DNA of 47,445 nt. Origin: Bacteroidota bacterium (lineage in GTDB: Bacteria > Bacteroidota > Bacteroidia > UKL13-3). The notes beneath the pieces are model-generated. The model had not been told where the DNA came from. It saw nothing but the letters and a program-made list of their open reading frames with translations, and made no database searches. Positions 34,767-44,000 of this stretch are shown here, in pieces. The position numbers and the translations under genes were made by a program. Within the stretch, counting starts at the first letter, position 1. The number at the start of each line of letters is the position of its first letter. The stretch lies in the NCBI GenBank assembly GCA_025359805.1, contig JANYDU010000010.1, forward strand, positions 1 to 47,445, in the 5' to 3' direction.

Positions 34767-34856
34767 AGTTTTATTTTTTAGCTACAGGTTAAAAACAGAT
34801 TTATTGCTAAGAAAAAAGTACATATTATCTGTTAAATCTGTGGCAATTATTTTTAG

Positions 34857-35504
34857 CTAAGCACTTTTTTTAGCCATTCGGTGTTTAATAAATTCAATTA
34901 AAATGGGAACTAGAGAGAGAATAATAATTCCGAACACCACCAATTCAAAATTCTTTTTAATCCACGGAATATTTCCAAATGCAAAACCTGTAAATGTTAA
35001 TAAGCAAACCCAAAGCATCGCTCCTGCAATGCAATACACAATATATTTTCTATACGTCATGGCTCCAACACCTGCCACAAATGGAGCAAAGGTTCTTACA
35101 ATGGGAACAAATCTTGCTAAAATAATTGTGCGCGCTCCATGCTTTTCATAAAACGAATGTGTTTTATCAAGGTATTCTTTTTTGATGGTAAATATCCCAA
35201 ATAGTTTTGCGCCTTCTCCTTTTTTAGCCAAAAATTTTCCGATAAAATAATTGGTATTGTCGCCCGCTAATGCAGCAATTATTAATAGTACAATAATAAC
35301 TCCTACATTTAACCCATTGGCTTCGTTGGCAGCTAAAGCGCCAGCAGCAAACAGCAAAGAATCACCTGGAAGAAAAGGCAAAACCACCAATCCTGTTTCA
35401 CAAAAAATAATTAAAAATAATAATCCATAAACCAATGATCCATAATTTTGAATAAAGGTTTCGAGGTGATTGTTGATGTGAAGAATAAAGTCGATTAATT
35501 CCAT
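34857..35504 (-). CDS. DedA-family membrane protein
   Basis: The 215-residue inner-membrane protein has the DedA/VTT (SNARE-associated) signature. This includes ETGLVVLPFLPGDSLLFAAGALAA (residues 36-59), GDNTNYFIGKFLAKKG, and the arginine motif ARFVPIVRTFAPFVAGVGAMTYRKY. There are 5-6 hydrophobic segments and a basic C-terminal tail. Recent work links DedA proteins to flipping of undecaprenyl phosphate or phosphatidylethanolamine, which would fit the neighbouring surface-glycan genes because these use undecaprenyl carriers. It is divergent from the small lipoprotein gene at 35556. Confidence 0.92.
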   Translation of the reverse strand: MELIDFILHINNHLETFIQNYGSLVYGLLFLIIFCETGLVVLPFLPGDSLLFAAGALAANEANGLNVGVIIVLLIIAALAGDNTNYFIGKFLAKKGEGAKLFGIFTIKKEYLDKTHSFYEKHGARTIILARFVPIVRTFAPFVAGVGAMTYRKYIVYCIAGAMLWVCLLTFTGFAFGNIPWIKKNFELVVFGIIILSLVPILIEFIKHRMAKKSA

Positions 35505-35555
35505 GTATAAATTTTATATGCTGCAATTTTAAGCATAATTAATATTTTTGTTTCA

Positions 35556-35678
35556 GTGAAAAAAATAATCCATATCATTTTGTTGTTGATTGTGTTGGCA
35601 ACAGTTGTGCAAGTGAGTTCGTGCTCCACTTCCAAAAGTCATCACAAAAAAAAGTGTAATTGCCCCAACGGTTTTTAG
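35556..35678 (+). CDS. Small Cys-rich lipoprotein (40 residues)
   Basis: Starting at GTG 35556, the frame encodes 40 residues and a TAG stop. It has a basic hydrophobic start (VKKIIHIILLLIVLATVVQV), a lipoprotein-like SSC (Cys23), then a basic tail KSHHKKKCNCPNGF with a terminal CxCP motif. Similar tiny proteins ending in a CNCP or CDCP motif recur in Bacteroidota, but I know of no function. The stop is 3 bp before the ATG of the glycosyltransferase gene, so they are probably co-transcribed. A TATTTTTG box (35543-35550) is so close to the GTG that it would give an almost leaderless message. The start could differ, since no ATG lies near. Confidence 0.6.
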   Translation: MKKIIHIILLLIVLATVVQVSSCSTSKSHHKKKCNCPNGF

Positions 35679-35681
35679 CAG

Positions 35682-36491
35682 ATGGACGAACCTCTTATTA
35701 GTTTAATTACCGTAGTTTTTAATGGCGAAAATCTTATTGCAGAAACCCTCCAATCAGCCATTCATCAAACGTACAAAAATATTGAATTGATTATTGTTGA
35801 TGGGGCTTCAACAGACAATACGCTTAATGTTGTAAAGCAATTTCAATCACAAATTGGAATCGTAATAAGTGAAAAAGATAAGGGTATTTATGATGCCATG
35901 AACAAAGGTATTAAAGCGGCAAAAGGCGAATGGATTTACTTTTTAAATGTAGGAGATTCATTTTATGATGAACAAGTTTTAGAAGATATTTTTACCCGTA
36001 TTAACCTAACCAATTACGATTTTATTTATGCCAAAGTACAAACTAAAAACGAACCTACTGGCATCAATTATATTACCGGAGAAGCAATTACATTTAAAGA
36101 TTTTTTTTCTCGATACCCTATTTGTCATCAAGCCACATTTACACGTAAAAATGCTTTTAAGAAAATTGGTTTGTATGATACTCAATATCGGTTGGCAGCC
36201 GATACCGAATGGTTTGCAAGGTTTTTTAAACTTCAACCCAATAAAGCATTATTTATTGATAGGATAACTGCTTTTTATGATATTCAGGGTACAACGTATC
36301 ATAAGCGTATGCAGGGATATAAAGAGTATTTGCAATTTGGCAAAGAACATTTCCCGTTTTTAATTTCACTAAAAAATAAATTGTTTTATCCATTGCTATG
36401 GATGAAGGTAAAAACGATTCGTATTTTCCAGAACACCGCATTATTTAAGGCATATAGAAAGACAAAATTTGTGGGTAAAACTGCATCATAA
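35682..36491 (+). CDS. Family 2 glycosyltransferase
   Basis: The 269-residue GT-A fold protein begins LISLITVVFNGENLIAETLQSAIHQTYKNIELIIVDGASTDNT, the GT2 nucleotide-sugar binding start. It then has KDKGIYDAMNKGIKAAKGEWIYFLNVGDSF, where the metal-binding DxD is replaced by GDS, as in related WcaA-like enzymes. The acceptor part has CHQATFTRKNAFKKIGLYDTQYRLAADTEWFARF. The C-terminus is basic and may touch the membrane. It likely adds a sugar to a lipid-linked surface glycan. It follows the small lipoprotein gene by 3 bp. Donor and acceptor cannot be assigned. Confidence 0.88.
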   Translation: MDEPLISLITVVFNGENLIAETLQSAIHQTYKNIELIIVDGASTDNTLNVVKQFQSQIGIVISEKDKGIYDAMNKGIKAAKGEWIYFLNVGDSFYDEQVLEDIFTRINLTNYDFIYAKVQTKNEPTGINYITGEAITFKDFFSRYPICHQATFTRKNAFKKIGLYDTQYRLAADTEWFARFFKLQPNKALFIDRITAFYDIQGTTYHKRMQGYKEYLQFGKEHFPFLISLKNKLFYPLLWMKVKTIRIFQNTALFKAYRKTKFVGKTAS

Positions 36492-36694
36492 AACACCCAC
36501 CTAAATCCTCCCTTAATTACTGAGAACTTCACTCTTGAGTCGCAGCATACTATTCCCTTCCTAACAAGGAAGGGTTAGAGCAGGTGTCATTACAAATCTT
36601 CTATATTTCATTTGATATATTGTAAATTAGGTAACAAGTAATTTTTTATCCTATAATTGTTCATCAAAAAAATATCTATTCAATAAATTAAATT
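36492..36694. other. Intergenic region with a short inverted repeat
   Basis: The 203-bp gap contains CCCTTCCT (36555-36562), AACA, AGGAAGGG (36567-36574), a perfect 8-bp inverted repeat that is C/G-rich for this genome. Before it is a stretch CACCCACCTAAATCCTCCC (36494-36512). It resembles a decayed copy of the C-rich intergenic repeats common in Bacteroidota. No T-run follows, so it is a poor terminator. No gene is seen. Confidence 0.5.
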
Positions 36695-37336
36695 ATGCCA
36701 CTAATCACTCCTCATAAATTCCGTTTTATATACTCTAATTTTAAAAATAAATCTTTCAATTTATTAGATGTTGGAGCTGGAAGCCATAGTGCTACTAAAA
36801 CAAAAGCCATTTTCGCCAACTGCAATTATTATGGAATTGATATTACAAAAGAGTATGAAAATGATGATGCCGATTTTAAAGCCATGACGGGTTTTTATGA
36901 GATGGATCTTACGCAATTAAACTTTAGTGCTATTCCCGATAACCATTTTGATGTGATTGTGATGAGTCATATTATCGAACATTTAACCAATGGCGATAAA
37001 GTAATTGAAGGACTTTCATCTAAACTAAAAAATGGTGGATACATTTATATTGAATATCCAGGATTGCAAAGCACCAAACTTCCATCTATGAAACGGACAC
37101 TCAATTTTTATGATGATAAAACGCATGTAAGAATTTATAGTGTGAAAGAAGTAGAAGGTATTTTACAACAAAAAGGTTTTGATATTTTACAATCAGGAAC
37201 TCGCAGATATTGGCCTTATATTTTAATGCTTCCACTTACACTTGTTACCGAAACCATTAAATATGGGTTTGTTCCGGGTGGTGTGTTTTGGGATTTATTA
37301 GGATTTGCCGAATTTGTATTTGCAAAAAAAAATTAA
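36695..37336 (+). CDS. Class I SAM-dependent methyltransferase
   Basis: The 213-residue protein has the Rossmann motif I NLLDVGAGSHSATKTKAIF (residues about 18-36), motif II YYGIDITKEYEN, and NHFDVIVMSHIIEHLTNGDKVIEGLSSKLKNGGYIYIEYPG (motifs III-IV, with the EHL and GGYIYIEYP signatures). It fits the methyltransferase type 11/12 group often found in polysaccharide gene clusters. A hydrophobic segment at 175-190 (YILMLPLTLVTETIKYGFV) might associate with the membrane. Glycan or lipid modification is likely from context, but the substrate is unknown. Confidence 0.85.
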   Translation: MPLITPHKFRFIYSNFKNKSFNLLDVGAGSHSATKTKAIFANCNYYGIDITKEYENDDADFKAMTGFYEMDLTQLNFSAIPDNHFDVIVMSHIIEHLTNGDKVIEGLSSKLKNGGYIYIEYPGLQSTKLPSMKRTLNFYDDKTHVRIYSVKEVEGILQQKGFDILQSGTRRYWPYILMLPLTLVTETIKYGFVPGGVFWDLLGFAEFVFAKKN

Positions 37337-37352
37337 CTGTTATTGATAAAAT

Positions 37353-37366
37353 TGAAGCGCGCTTCA
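37353..37366. promoter_or_regulatory. 14-bp perfect palindrome flanked by direct repeats upstream of ruvB
   Basis: TGAAGCGCGCTTCA is a perfect palindrome. It lies between two copies of AACTGTTA (37335-37342 and 37375-37382), spaced exactly 40 bp apart and nearly centred on it. The GC-rich core is unusual in this AT-rich gap. A protein-binding site regulating ruvB, 136 bp downstream, is possible; it could also be a weak hairpin after the methyltransferase gene. Confidence 0.4.
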
Positions 37367-37501
37367 TACAATTAAACTGTTAACCATTGTTCTTAATAAA
37401 ATATTTATAAGAAATCTCCATTCGAAAAACGTACTAAAAAAGCACATTTTTTTCACTAAATTACTTTTCATTTTGTATACTCACTGCATTATATTCGCCA
37501 T

Positions 37502-38524
37502 GTGCGAAATCCAAATTTAGATCCCGAAGAAGAAAACCTCTCCCCTGTTGAACAGGAATTGGAGCGTGTATTGCGCCCTAAAACTTTTGACGATTTTACT
37601 GGACAAGAAAAAATTATTGAGAATTTAAAAGTATTTGTAAAAGCGGCTGCCCAACGTGGCGAAGCTCTTGATCATGTTTTGCTTCATGGCCCTCCAGGTT
37701 TAGGAAAAACTACTTTGAGTTATATCATTGCTCAAGAACTTGGAGCAGGTATTAAAACTACATCTGGTCCGGTTTTAGAAAAGCCTGGTGATTTAGCAGG
37801 TTTACTCACCAACCTCGAAAAAGGGGATGTGCTTTTTATTGATGAAATTCACCGTTTGAGTCCTGTCGTAGAAGAGTTTTTATACTCAGCCATGGAAGAT
37901 TATAAAATTGATATTATGATTGACTCAGGTCCTAATGCGCGTTCTATTCAATTGGAAATAAATCCATTTACCCTTATTGGTGCCACAACCCGTTCGGGAT
38001 TGCTTACTGCTCCGCTTCGTGCTCGTTTTGGAATTAATGCCCGTTTAGAATATTACGATAAGGTATTGATGAAAAAAATTATTAAGCGTTCATCAGAAAT
38101 TATCAATATGCATATTCACGATGAAGCTGCTGAAGAAATTGCCCGAAGAAGCAGAGGAACACCTCGTATTGGAAATGCCCTTTTAAGAAGAACAAGAGAT
38201 TTTGCTCAAATAAAAGGCGATGGAAATATTACTCTTGAAATTGCAAAATATGCCTTAAATGCTTTAAATGTTGATGCGCAAGGTTTGGATGAAATGGATA
38301 ATAAAATTTTACGCACCATCATCGAAAAATTTAAAGGTGGCCCGGTTGGCATTACAACTATTGCAACAGCTATTGGTGAAGAAAGTGGAACGATTGAGGA
38401 AGTATATGAACCCTACTTAATTCAAGAAGGATTTTTGATGCGCACGCCCCGCGGACGTGAAGCCACGGAACATGCGTATAAGCATTTTGGTATTTTACCT
38501 CAGCATAGAAATTCATTATTTTAG
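37502..38524 (+). CDS. ruvB: Holliday junction branch-migration ATPase RuvB
   Basis: The 340-residue AAA+ motor starts at GTG 37502 ([26 protein letters not shown], the normal family start). It contains Walker A GPPGLGKT (63-70), Walker B LFIDEIH (111-117), sensor 1 IGATTRSG, the arginine-finger region APLRARFGI and the DNA-binding winged helix ([40 protein letters not shown]). It works with RuvA to move Holliday junctions. ruvA and ruvC are not in the window. Its TAG overlaps the GTG start of the next glycosyltransferase gene (TAGTG), so an unrelated surface-glycan gene is coupled to it. Confidence 0.97.
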   Translation: MRNPNLDPEEENLSPVEQELERVLRPKTFDDFTGQEKIIENLKVFVKAAAQRGEALDHVLLHGPPGLGKTTLSYIIAQELGAGIKTTSGPVLEKPGDLAGLLTNLEKGDVLFIDEIHRLSPVVEEFLYSAMEDYKIDIMIDSGPNARSIQLEINPFTLIGATTRSGLLTAPLRARFGINARLEYYDKVLMKKIIKRSSEIINMHIHDEAAEEIARRSRGTPRIGNALLRRTRDFAQIKGDGNITLEIAKYALNALNVDAQGLDEMDNKILRTIIEKFKGGPVGITTIATAIGEESGTIEEVYEPYLIQEGFLMRTPRGREATEHAYKHFGILPQHRNSLF

Positions 38525-39309
38525 TGTTAAAACTAAAATCGCTTATACCAAACGCAATTAAATATCCATTTTGGTGGGTATTTAAATCTCCTCAACGAAA
38601 ATTGGGTTGGTATACTTTGTATAATGATTTTAAAGGCCTTCTATCCTATTGTTTTTATTTCTTTTTCAAAACAAAAAAACTACAACGCATAACCATTTGC
38701 ACGGGCTTATACAATCGCACAGATATGTATGTAAATAGATTAATTGAAAGCATAAACAAAGCTCAACATAAAGAGTTAATAGAGCTTTCGGTTTTTGATT
38801 GTGGAAGTGATGATGTTGAAAATATTGAGGCTGAAATCAGAAAGAAATGGAAAGGCGAATTAAAATTTACATCCCAAAAAATAAAATTCACACGAGCGTA
38901 TTCTTTTAATAAAGCTGTTGAACAAAGTTCAAACGAAATTATTTTTATATGTGATTCGGATATGTGCGTACCCGAAAACATTGTGACCCTTTGCAATCAT
39001 TATACATCAAAAAAATTAGTGTGGTATCCCATTGTGTTTTATGTATTAAAAGATAACCCGCCAATTATTTCAAAAGAATATGGGCATTGGATGCAATATG
39101 GAGGAAAAGGAATGTTGGCTTGTAGAAAACCTGAATTTAATGCTGTTGGAAAACTAAATGAAACCTTCACCGAATGGGGACAAGAAGACGATGAATTATG
39201 GGAACGATTTATGAAATCCAATTATCAAATTATTAGAAACCGCCAACATGGTTTAATACATAATTGGCACGAAAGCTTCAATCCAAAATATCAAAAGTTA
39301 AGTACATAA
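38524..39309 (+). CDS. Galactosyltransferase-like family 2 glycosyltransferase
   Basis: The 261-residue protein uses GTG 38524, overlapping the ruvB stop. After a basic/aromatic N-terminus (residues 1-50) it has ITICTGLYNRTDMYVNRLIESI, then LSVFDCGSDDVENIE, FTRAYSFNKAVEQSSNEIIFICDSDMCVP (DSD is the metal-binding DxD) and GGKGMLACRKPEFNAVGKLNETFTEWGQEDDELWERF. The last block, with EWGxEDDEL, is the acceptor/catalytic signature of chondroitin-synthase-like or N-terminal galactosyltransferases. The C-terminal HNWHESF is also family-like. It is followed after 4 bp by another GT2 gene. It is likely part of surface-glycan assembly; specificity is unknown. Confidence 0.85.
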   Translation: MLKLKSLIPNAIKYPFWWVFKSPQRKLGWYTLYNDFKGLLSYCFYFFFKTKKLQRITICTGLYNRTDMYVNRLIESINKAQHKELIELSVFDCGSDDVENIEAEIRKKWKGELKFTSQKIKFTRAYSFNKAVEQSSNEIIFICDSDMCVPENIVTLCNHYTSKKLVWYPIVFYVLKDNPPIISKEYGHWMQYGGKGMLACRKPEFNAVGKLNETFTEWGQEDDELWERFMKSNYQIIRNRQHGLIHNWHESFNPKYQKLST

Positions 39310-39313
39310 AAAA

Positions 39314-40048
39314 TTGAATCCCTTAGTTTCCATAGTCACACCATCATTCAATCAGGAACAATTTCTGGAAGAAACCATCTTGTCTGTACTTAGTCAAAAC
39401 TATAAAAATATTGAATACATAATTATTGATGGTGGTTCAACAGATGGAAGTTTAGAAATTATTAAAAAATATGCTGATAAATTAACCTATTGGATAAGTG
39501 AAAAAGATAATGGACAAGCACACGCTATTAATAAAGGGTTTGAAAAATGTAGCGGAGAATTATTTGCTTATGTAAACAGTGACGATATGTTAGAAACAGA
39601 TGCGGTTGAAAAAATTGTTGCTGCTTATTTACTAAATATAGACGCAGTAATTATATACGGAAAATGCAGCACTATTGATGCGCTTGGAAATATTATTCAT
39701 AAACCACAAGGTGCTACAATTGATTTTAATTTTTTATTAAATACAGGAATGCTTCCTCGCATTTATCAACCTGCATGTTTTTTTAATACAAAATATATTA
39801 CTCGTCAGCCTTTTTTTAGAAACAATCTTCAATTTGTGATGGACTATGAATTGCTATTGTGGTTATTAAAAAAACAAACAGCACATTTCATTGAAAGCCC
39901 AATTGCGCGCTATCGTTTGCATGCACAAGCGAAAACAAGTGCTTATGCAAAAAAAATGTACGAAGAAAAATTAATGATTCAAAAAGAATATGGATTAAAC
40001 ACAACTTGGAAATGGCTAAAACATAAGATAAAATCTATCTTAAAATAA
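39314..40048 (+). CDS. Family 2 glycosyltransferase
   Basis: The 244-residue protein begins at TTG 39314 with NPLVSIVTPSFNQEQFLEETILSVLSQNYKNIEYIIIDGGSTDGS, the GT2 start. It continues with SEKDNGQAHAINKGFEKCSGELFAYVNSDDML (the SDD metal motif) and QPACFFNTKY...DYELLLWLLKK. No ATG or GTG is available in frame nearby, so the TTG start is supported by the conserved N-terminus. The gene follows the galactosyltransferase-like gene by 4 bp. It overlaps the convergent glycosyltransferase gene by 14 bp at the 3' end. Sugar and acceptor are unknown. Confidence 0.88.
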   Translation: MNPLVSIVTPSFNQEQFLEETILSVLSQNYKNIEYIIIDGGSTDGSLEIIKKYADKLTYWISEKDNGQAHAINKGFEKCSGELFAYVNSDDMLETDAVEKIVAAYLLNIDAVIIYGKCSTIDALGNIIHKPQGATIDFNFLLNTGMLPRIYQPACFFNTKYITRQPFFRNNLQFVMDYELLLWLLKKQTAHFIESPIARYRLHAQAKTSAYAKKMYEEKLMIQKEYGLNTTWKWLKHKIKSILK

Positions 40049-41018
40049 AATCTATAATAGGTTGTAAAAACTTAGTAGCATTGTTTACATCATATCGTTC
40101 AACAAATTTTTTATTGATAACAGATTGATGTTGATTTAAAATATATTGTTTGAATTGTTCTGCATCATTTGCTAATAAACTTCCCGATTCTTTTATCAAA
40201 TCACCAAGTCCACCAGCATCATTTCCTATAAGTGTTGTTCCTACCAAAATACTTTCATGTGCCACCCTATTCCAACCTTCATTAATGCCAATAAAAGCAA
40301 GCGTATATAAAGACTGCGACATATTTATTAAGTATGATTCATAATCTTCAAACACCACATCATACCCATCAAATTGTCCTACTTCTTGTTTTATCATTGT
40401 TGAAAAATAACATCTATAACCATGTAGTGAAAGTTGTTTGGCTAACTCAAAAATAGATTTACTATTTTTAAATGAATATTGCCCCAAATGAATTTGCTTT
40501 GGTTTTTGTTGTGTATGATAAGATGTATATTTTTCTACCTCAAAAAAATTAGGGAACAAAAAAACAGGCACATTTTTATTTACTTTATTTTCAAAATAGG
40601 TCACCCAAAATGGAGCTACAGCAACTACAGAAATATTTTTAAATGTAAAGTTTCTAAGTATAAAAAACAGGCAAGCATAGTAACATTTTAATGCTAAATT
40701 TTTTCCATCACGCTTATCAAAATAATGCACCACTATGATAATTTTATTTTGATTGAAAAGATTGCGAAGTACTGCAGATAAAGCCGTTCTGGCTACAACA
40801 ATATTTATATTAGCTGTTGATTTTTTAAAACCCAAAAGCAATAATTTAAGTTGAGACAATCCAGAAAAAAAACGATTTGCACGTATCGTCTTTTCTTCCG
40901 TTTCAATATTATTTTTTTTAAAATGAGATGAAAGCTGTTGTAATAAAAACTGTTCGTGCCTAAAACCTCCTGTGGGCGCAATGCCATGTGAAATATGAGA
41001 AATACTTAATTTTTTCAC
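40035..41018 (-). CDS. GT4-like (GT-B fold) glycosyltransferase
   Basis: The 327-residue protein starts at GTG 41018, overlapping the TAG of the sortase gene (TAGTG). The N-terminal half has KKLSISHISHGIAPTGGFRHEQFLLQQLSSHF, resembling the acceptor-binding start of GT4 enzymes. The C-terminal half has QIHLGQYSFKNSKSIFELAKQL and the donor-site segment IGINEGWNRVAHESILVGTTLIGNDAGGLGDLI, with the expected glutamate and the small-residue loop. Similarity to named families is distant. It is co-transcribed with the C25 sortase gene upstream and converges on the GT2 gene with a 14-bp overlap. The coupling to the sortase hints at a role in the glycan used for anchoring cargo. Confidence 0.75.
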   Translation of the reverse strand: MKKLSISHISHGIAPTGGFRHEQFLLQQLSSHFKKNNIETEEKTIRANRFFSGLSQLKLLLLGFKKSTANINIVVARTALSAVLRNLFNQNKIIIVVHYFDKRDGKNLALKCYYACLFFILRNFTFKNISVVAVAPFWVTYFENKVNKNVPVFLFPNFFEVEKYTSYHTQQKPKQIHLGQYSFKNSKSIFELAKQLSLHGYRCYFSTMIKQEVGQFDGYDVVFEDYESYLINMSQSLYTLAFIGINEGWNRVAHESILVGTTLIGNDAGGLGDLIKESGSLLANDAEQFKQYILNQHQSVINKKFVERYDVNNATKFLQPIIDFILR

Positions 41019-44000
41019 TACTTCATCAAATATATTTTGCCTGTATTTTGAATTAAAAACTTATCGGCTTTGGTTTTAAATTTCTCAATTGATTGTCCGT
41101 CCATTCTTGTTAAAACTTGGTAGAGATAAACACCATTTGCAAGTCTATCGCCATAATTATCATTTCCATCCCAAGCCCATTCCGAAATATTATTTCCAAT
41201 TTTAATCGGACCAAATTCTTCTTTGGTAACTTCTTTTACCACTTTTCCTGAAACGGTAAGAATGCGAATTAACAAATCATCGGGAGCTTTACTTCCTGTG
41301 AGTGTAAACACAAAACGCATGCTTGTTGTGCAAGGATTTGGATAAGGAAAAAAATTGGAAATACTGCTCGCTCCTACTACATTAAAATCTATTGTATAAG
41401 AATTATTTCCTGATAAATTTCCCGATTTATCTTTTGAGTTTACTTGTAATGAATAAATTCCATCTGGTAAATGATTAGGAGTATACTCAAGAATGGCTTT
41501 ATTGTTTTGACTCGTTCCTGGAATAAAATGCACATTATTTGAATTCATGTTTACCAACTCATAGGTATTAGTTGACGGACGCTTTATGGATAATGAAAAT
41601 GTAGATGTATCATTTTGTATAAAGTATTTATTATCGTCCTTAGATGTTACTTTAATAAGCGGAGTTGGAGAAACATAATCTCCATTCATAATTCTATATC
41701 CATCAAAAGTTACATCCATTATAGGATTTACTTTATCACCAATTACATTAAATTTTTTATTAAAAACATTATTGCTAAGTGTAATTTCTTGCGTACGTAA
41801 ATTGCCATTTACAATAAGTTGCAAAGTATTATCACCATTCATATTTGCCGTAGGTATTTTTTGATTAATAATAGAAGATGCATTAGCGGCAAGAGGAGAA
41901 TACATATAAGTTTGTTTATATTTTATAGTTCTATTTTCATCGGTAACTTTTAGTTCAACGGGCAAACTATCAAATGGAATTTTAGTAAGATTTTGAAATC
42001 CAATTGTAACTTTCACACTATCGCCTTGTGATAACTGATCTTTATAAAAATCGTATGCCACCTGCGAACTCATTGTTCCTTCTGCCACACCTTGATAGGT
42101 GACCATCCATCTTCCAAATTGATTAGGTGTTCTTTCAATGGTATCCGCAAAAGTTACACGTAGTTTTATATTGGGAAATCTTGCAGCATTAATTGATGAT
42201 AAATCTTTTGCATTATTTGCATTAGCAAAAATTAAAGAATCTGTTCCATCATTTTTAACTCCAATTACATCAACATAATTATAATCATGCTGCGTGTTTT
42301 CTAAAGTGTTATAATAATAAAATAATTTGCCCCAATGTTGCGTAGGTCCAATTTTTTCTGACTCCATAAAACCTGTATACCACTTGCCTTTTATTTCATA
42401 ACTGATATTAACTGTTATAACTGTATCGGCAGTTGTTGGTGCAGAAAACTGATCATTATATAACGTATCCTCGATGGCTTGTCCTGGCGTCCAACCTTTT
42501 CTTCCAATCAATCCATAAGTGGTATAATAGCTTTGAACAGCAGCCACTTTTATCGAACCTAATTTACCTAAATACTGGCGAGTTATATTATCCCAATTTT
42601 GCATTCCTGCATCATAATGATTAAATAAAGCTACATAAGTTCCTTCATCCAACGAATCAATAAATCTTCTAAACTCATCTCTTCCTGATTGTAAGTTTGT
42701 ATTGAATGCATAATACCAAACATCTTTATAATTATTATCAATCACATATTGACAATTGAAAGGATATTTAGGACATTGAATTGGTAATAAAGATTTATTA
42801 TGAAAAATATTTACAATTAATCCTCCACTTGGCACACAATCATCCGTACTTGGATTCATATTATACGGATTAAAATTTCCCATATTGCCATGATTCCATC
42901 TTCTATTTTTTGTGGTAACAACTACGGCATTATCACTAAACTCAATTTGATTTGATTGTCCATTAAACTTTAGTAATCCATAATTAGAAACATGTTTATA
43001 TTGATCGAATTTACTTTGTGTCCATCCGTTTTCTCCATTATTAATATAGGTAAATGAACCCTCATTTGGATTAACACCAACAGGTGGATTTTTAAAACTA
43101 GAACGCCAAAAATAAACCATCGTATCGGTTTGAGGTAATACAATTTGCCAAGTAGCCAAAGCACCACCAGTAATGGTTCCAGATGTTTTATAATAAGAAG
43201 AATTAAATGCTAAAGTGGTATCCAATTCAAAAACATATTGAACGTTTTGAGCAAACAAATCACTGTTTTGAGTAACAAATAAAACGGTATCTGAATTTAC
43301 TATGCTATAGTTTAATGGAAACAAATTAGTTAAACCTGTGCCTGGTAAAAAAAAATTAATATCCGCAATATTATTATTTTCATTTCCTTCAGTAATCTTA
43401 TTCAACTTATCGAGATTAATTTCAAAAACATAATTACCATATGTTTTCGGTCTCAACCAAATGTAAACAGTATCCTTATGATAGATTGGTTTTTTAGGAT
43501 ACGTTTTATAATCCGCTTTTGAACCATCAGGAAAAGTACATGTTAAAGTTACTTCAAGTGAATCATCAGTAGCACGAGCTAAATTTGTGATAATAGCAGC
43601 TACGGCAATCGAATCACTAAGCGCAGATGCATTTTGAGGCGTAACAAAAATATTGGAAGGTGTGATACTATAATCAGGTAATTTAGGACTGTAAATAACT
43701 ACCGAAGGATCGCCTTGAAGCAACCATTGCAAGTTGTGCATTTTTGTAATGATATCTCCGCCCGTTAAATCTTTTGATGCTTGTTGAATAACAACCCCAA
43801 TTGGTTTTCCATAATTAGTAATACCAAATTGGTTATAAAACCTATTCATTTGTGCACCCAAATTTCCATCAATAGATAAGTTAGTATTGGCAAGCCAACC
43901 AATAGCACCTTTATTGGATGCACAGATGAAATATTTTCCGTATACCCTTCCATCAGTCGAAGGGTCTTTATCATTTGCATTTCCGATATTGCATCCATTT

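Noticed and set aside
34795..34841. Inverted repeat ACAGATTTA / TAAATCTGT between the unknown exported protein and DedA
   Set aside because: Arms are 9 bp but separated by 29 AT-rich bases with no T-run, so neither terminator nor operator is well supported.
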